DNA of 32,184 nt from a bacterium (GTDB taxonomy: Bacteria > Patescibacteriota > Microgenomatia > UBA1406 > GWC2-37-13), in assembly GCA_021789865.1 (NCBI GenBank), contig JAJYIX010000005.1:1-32184 (forward strand), read 5' to 3'. The first letter of the stretch is position 1, and each line of letters starts with the position of its first letter. The notes beneath the pieces were generated by a model, which was not told the DNA's origin, did no database searches, and saw only the letters and a program-made list of their open reading frames with translations. Position numbers and translations under genes: made by a program. Below, piece after piece: positions 29,283 through 32,184 of the stretch.

Positions 29283-31001
29283 ATGAAAAATAAATCCTTA
29301 AAAACACGTTCAAGGCTGCTAACAAGTTATCCTGGAAGCCCCGATTGGATAAAAAGAGCTCCAGCCCGTGGGATGATGCGCGCGGTTGGATTTAAGGATG
29401 CCGATTTTAAAAAACCAATGATCGCCGTCGCCTGTCCGTATACGAATATCACTCCTTGCAACGCTCATATCCAGGAACTCGGTGAAGAGGCAATGAAGGA
29501 AATTGAAAATTTAGGCGGCAAAGGGATCATTTTCGGGACCCCGGTTGTCACTGACGGTGAAGCGATGGGGACTGCCGGAATGAAGTATTCTCTCGTCAGT
29601 CGTGAACTTATCGCCGATTCGATCGAAGCGATGACCGAAGCATATTCAGTCGACGGTGCGATTACTTTAGCCGGTTGTGATAAAACGATACCCGGCGCCT
29701 TAATGCCGATTTTAAGAAATAATTTAATCGGCATTACCCTTTATGGGGGAACAATCTTGCCCGGTCGCCTTGACGGCCGTGACGTAAATATCGTTTCGAT
29801 TTTTGAAGCGGTCGGAAAAATATCCGCTAAAAAAATAGACATGAAGACGTTCTCGGAAATCGAAAAAAGGGCTTGCCCCGGCTGTGGCGCCTGCGGTGGA
29901 ATGTATACCGCCAACACCATGGCGTCGGCCATAGAAGCTTTGGGAATGAGTTTACCAGGGAGCGCTTCCCACCCCGCCGTTGATTATAATAATCACATTT
30001 CGAAAAGGAAAGTAGAAGATGTTGATAATTCCGTGAAGGCGCTTGTCAACTTGATGAAAAAAGGCATCAGATCTAGGGACATTGTCACCAAAAAGTCTTT
30101 TGAAAATGCGATATCCGTCGTCTGGGCAATGGGGGGATCGACGAATGCCATTCTTCATCTTTTGGCATTGGCCAACGAAGCCGCCGTCGACTTGACGATC
30201 GATGATTTTAATCTGATTGGAAAAAAAGTTCCCCTCATTGGAAATTTCAGCCCGTTCGGCCAATATATGATGACCCATTTGGATAGAATCGGCGGCGTGC
30301 CGATGGTGATGAAAATGCTTTATGACAAAGGACTCATTCATGGTGACTGTTTGACTGTCACCGGAAAGACCGTCTACGAAAATATTAAAAACGCACCCGT
30401 CCGTCCTCCAAACCAGTCGATTGTTTATTCTATGGAAAAGCCATTGGCGCCACCCGAACATCATATGATCATTCTCAAAGGCAGTCTAGCGCCAGACGGA
30501 GCGGTCATAAAATTAAGCGGCAAGGAACTAAAGGTTTTTAAAGGGAAAGCCCGTGTTTTTGATCGCGAAGAAGACTCTCTTGAAGCCATCCTCAAAGGTG
30601 AAATAAAAAAAGGCGACGTTGTCGTCATCAGATATGAGGGTCCAAAAGGTGGGCCCGGGATGAGAGAAATGCTGTCACCGTCATCGGCGATTATGGGCGC
30701 CGGGTTAGGAGCGGATGTCGCCCTCGTGACCGATGGCAGGTTTTCCGGCGGTACCCACGGGATCATGATCGCTCATGTCGCCCCTGAGGCCGAAGATGGC
30801 GGGCCAATAGGTTTAGTCAAAAATGACGATATAATAGAAATAAATTTAATTAAAAAAACGATCAACTTATTGGTGTCCAAGACGGAAATAGAAAAACGGA
30901 AAATTCGATGGCGACAACCAAAAACCAGGTACACGAGAGGCGTCCTATACAAATATGCAAAACTTGTTTCCAGCGCTTCAAAAGGCGCAATTACCAGTTA
31001 A
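29283..31001 (+). CDS. ilvD: Dihydroxy-acid dehydratase
   Basis: A 572-residue Fe-S dehydratase that makes 2-oxo acids for Val and Ile. Cluster and catalytic landmarks are [12 protein letters not shown] (Cys59), [14 protein letters not shown] (Cys132) and [20 protein letters not shown] (Cys198, 201, 204), plus [17 protein letters not shown] and [20 protein letters not shown] near the end. Length is normal. It begins 3 bp after the ilvA stop and is followed at 8 bp by ridA. Confidence 0.97.
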   Translation: MKNKSLKTRSRLLTSYPGSPDWIKRAPARGMMRAVGFKDADFKKPMIAVACPYTNITPCNAHIQELGEEAMKEIENLGGKGIIFGTPVVTDGEAMGTAGMKYSLVSRELIADSIEAMTEAYSVDGAITLAGCDKTIPGALMPILRNNLIGITLYGGTILPGRLDGRDVNIVSIFEAVGKISAKKIDMKTFSEIEKRACPGCGACGGMYTANTMASAIEALGMSLPGSASHPAVDYNNHISKRKVEDVDNSVKALVNLMKKGIRSRDIVTKKSFENAISVVWAMGGSTNAILHLLALANEAAVDLTIDDFNLIGKKVPLIGNFSPFGQYMMTHLDRIGGVPMVMKMLYDKGLIHGDCLTVTGKTVYENIKNAPVRPPNQSIVYSMEKPLAPPEHHMIILKGSLAPDGAVIKLSGKELKVFKGKARVFDREEDSLEAILKGEIKKGDVVVIRYEGPKGGPGMREMLSPSSAIMGAGLGADVALVTDGRFSGGTHGIMIAHVAPEAEDGGPIGLVKNDDIIEINLIKKTINLLVSKTEIEKRKIRWRQPKTRYTRGVLYKYAKLVSSASKGAITS

Positions 31002-31009
31002 ATATAGGC

Positions 31010-31375
31010 ATGAATGATGCAGAAAAGGCCCCCAAGGCGGTCGGACCATATTCACAAACTGTCAGATCCGGCGGATTTATTTTTTGTTCGGGTCAAATAG
31101 GTATCGTGCCCGGCAGCGGTGAAATCGTCCCCGGAATCGAGGAACAAACCCATCGGGTATTGAGAAATTTGTCGCTTGTTTTATCCGAAGTCGGTTCAAA
31201 GTTGGACAAAGTCGTCAAGACGACTATTTATTTGGCCAATATCGAAGACTACGCCAGGGTCAATGAGATATATGCTCAGTATTTTGAAAAAAACAAACCG
31301 GCCCGAGCGACAGTCGGAGTCAATCGACTGCCAAAGGGAGTACTTGTCGAAATAGACGCGATTGCCAGTGAATGA
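31010..31375 (+). CDS. ridA: RidA family enamine/imine deaminase
   Basis: A 121-residue protein with the YjgF/YER057c/UK114 signature: KAPKAVGPYSQTVRSGGFIF at the start, CSGQIGIVPGSGE, KTTIYLANIEDYARVNEIYA and the closing RATVGVNRLPKGVLVEIDAIA with the catalytic-type Arg near the end. RidA hydrolyses the reactive 2-aminoacrylate and 2-aminocrotonate released by IlvA. Placement as last gene of the ilvA operon fits that role. The ORF track extends 34 codons into ilvD; the ATG at 31010 gives the normal family N-terminus. Confidence 0.95.
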   Translation: MNDAEKAPKAVGPYSQTVRSGGFIFCSGQIGIVPGSGEIVPGIEEQTHRVLRNLSLVLSEVGSKLDKVVKTTIYLANIEDYARVNEIYAQYFEKNKPARATVGVNRLPKGVLVEIDAIASE

Positions 31376-31377
31376 TA

Positions 31378-31677
31378 CTACTTTTTGATTTTGAAGCCGT
31401 CAAAAATTTCTTTTGGATCTTGCCAGACGATTTCAACGTCTTCGACCCTGGAGACCGGCGGACCAGTTCGGAGTAAATCGATCATCTGTGTCACTTTTTC
31501 GTCATCTCCTTGAATTTGGGCCTCAACGCCGCCTTTTTTTTCGAAAAGATCAGGCCTCTCGTAGTTATTTCGTACCCAACCGGTGACACCGACGACCTTC
31601 GCTTGAATTTTTGTCCAGGCCCGGAATCCGACTCCGATAACGTCACCTTTAATGTATAAATGAACTTGTCTTAACAT
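31378..31677 (-). CDS. acyP: Acylphosphatase
   Basis: A 99-residue enzyme that hydrolyses acylphosphates. The phosphate-binding loop is GDVIGVGFRAW (usual GxVQGVGFR, with Arg19 kept), followed by VTGWVRNNYE (the catalytic Asn) and VEAQIQGDDEKVTQMIDLLR; KKGGVE is a slightly longer loop than usual. It converges on ridA with a 2-bp gap. TATAAT on the minus strand (31684-31689) ends 6 nt before the ATG, again a leaderless layout. Confidence 0.93.
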   Translation of the reverse strand: MLRQVHLYIKGDVIGVGFRAWTKIQAKVVGVTGWVRNNYERPDLFEKKGGVEAQIQGDDEKVTQMIDLLRTGPPVSRVEDVEIVWQDPKEIFDGFKIKK

Positions 31678-31683
31678 GTTCTT

Positions 31684-31689
31684 ATTATA
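31684..31689 (-). promoter_or_regulatory. -10 element of acyP
   Basis: Consensus TATAAT on the minus strand, 6 nt before the acyP ATG. No clear -35 is visible. Confidence 0.45.
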
Positions 31690-31700
31690 TCCAATGTGGT

Positions 31701-32129
31701 TTATTTTACGGTGGGATCAATCGCTTTCGCCTTTTGCAAATAATTTTCTGACAATTTTGTTTCGCCCTTTTCCTTATATAGTAAGTACAGGTTGTAAAGA
31801 GCATCCCTTGAGTGAGGGCTGATGCGGAGATATTGTTCAAATTTATTGATTTCGATGTTACGGATACTATCGGATAAAAATACTTGTTGAACGATGCCGC
31901 TACCAAACATCCCTTCGAAGGCATTAAGATCGTTTGGAAAAAACGACAGCGACTTAATTCTTTTCAAATAGGCGACGGTTGCACTTTCGTCCGAGTTGAC
32001 GAGCTTTGGATAGATTGGAGAAATCAATTGCGAATAAAAAATGTTTTCTGCCAAAAAAATATAAAGGATGATAAAAGACACAACGAGTGGCAAAAAGAAT
32101 TGATGATGGATTTTTTTACGGACAACCAT
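31701..32129 (-). CDS. Membrane-anchored TPR-like protein
   Basis: A 142-residue protein. A basic N-terminus (MVVRKKIHHQ) is followed by one membrane helix at about 12-32 (FFLPLVVSFIILYIFLAENI), then an extracytoplasmic helical region. Residues about 103-140 (FEQYLRISPHSRDALYNLYL; LYKEKGETKLSENYLQKAKA) look like a tetratricopeptide repeat, with IDPTVK at the end. TPR units usually mediate protein contacts; the partner is unknown. It is upstream of acyP on the same strand (23-bp gap). Confidence 0.65.
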   Translation of the reverse strand: MVVRKKIHHQFFLPLVVSFIILYIFLAENIFYSQLISPIYPKLVNSDESATVAYLKRIKSLSFFPNDLNAFEGMFGSGIVQQVFLSDSIRNIEINKFEQYLRISPHSRDALYNLYLLYKEKGETKLSENYLQKAKAIDPTVK

Positions 32130-32164
32130 GTTAGTTTAAGGTAAAATTAACCCGCCTTTTATTA

Positions 32165-32170
32165 TATACT
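32165..32170 (+). promoter_or_regulatory. -10 element of the gene at the right edge
   Basis: TATACT ends 6 nt before an ATG at 32177, the same spacing as the other leaderless starts in this window. Confidence 0.35.
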
Positions 32171-32176
32171 TTTTAC

Positions 32177-32184
32177 ATGGATCC
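32177..32184 (+). CDS. Possible start of a gene cut by the window end
   Basis: ATG GAT CC is all that is visible. It is called only because of the TATACT at leaderless spacing and because the flanking gene points away. Nothing can be said about its product. Confidence 0.25.

Noticed and set aside
30908-31009. N-terminal extension of ridA in the ORF track (34 codons)
   Set aside because: It overlaps the ilvD coding end and reads as [13 protein letters not shown]..., unlike RidA; the ATG at 31010 gives the normal N-terminus and length.
1-32184. CRISPR arrays, insertion sequences or prophage genes
   Set aside because: No direct repeats with regular spacers, transposase or phage structural genes were seen; the octamer repeats are inverted and have no spacers.

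Overview
This 32 kb window looks like a chromosomal segment of a Candidate Phyla Radiation (Patescibacteria) bacterium, most likely Microgenomates-like. The grounds are compact lysine-rich genes, a PrgI / split VirB4 / VirB6 / VirB2-like export cluster without a full conjugation set, short leaders with few Shine-Dalgarno sites, and small stand-alone housekeeping genes. The lineage is inferred from gene content, not from a marker tree. It contains the replication origin neighbourhood and, unusually for such a reduced organism, a complete branched-chain amino acid (BCAA) pathway.

Layout. 1-2.6 kb: a partial EamA/DMT transporter overlapped by an APH-like kinase gene (minus), divergent from an M24 Xaa-Pro peptidase. 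2.7-9.3 kb: envelope genes comprising a VirB6-like multi-spanning protein, a cohesin-like protein with an LPTTG sorting signal, a coiled-coil/SpoIID murein enzyme, a VirB2-like pilin, a second LPXTG-like protein (IPSTG) and a small membrane protein. 9.3-13.5 kb (minus): dnaA, dnaN, a protein-only RNase P of the HARP family, and a Xer-like protein that has lost key catalytic residues including the nucleophilic tyrosine. DnaA boxes lie on both sides of dnaA; those between dnaA and dnaN sit next to a DnaA-trio-like tract. 13.6-14.7 kb (plus): a four-domain S1 protein. 14.7-18.7 kb (minus): PrgI, a separate VirB4 N-domain protein, the VirB4/TraC ATPase and a phosphoribosyltransferase. 18.8 kb: tRNA-Ala(GGC) with G3:U70.

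18.9-31.4 kb (plus): two BCAA operons. The first is leuA, a leuD-leuC fusion, leuB and a DUF2000 gene. The second is a LysN-like aminotransferase, ilvB, ilvN, ilvC, ilvA, ilvD and ridA. Together they would convert threonine and pyruvate to isoleucine, valine and leucine. RidA would remove the reactive enamine/imine made by IlvA. Each operon is preceded by what reads as a classical ribosome-mediated attenuator: a tiny leader ORF (Leu-rich before leuA; Ile/Val-rich before the ilv operon), a GGGCGG(G) segment at the leader's 3' end, and a GC-rich terminator with T8 whose 5' arm can pair with that segment instead. The two terminators are almost identical. This is the strongest candidate here for an undescribed regulatory system. 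The window ends with acyP, a TPR-like membrane protein and the start of a plus-strand gene.

Recurring themes are -10 hexamers placed about 6-10 nt before start codons (leaderless mRNAs) and AT-rich inverted repeats built from 8-nt units between genes.
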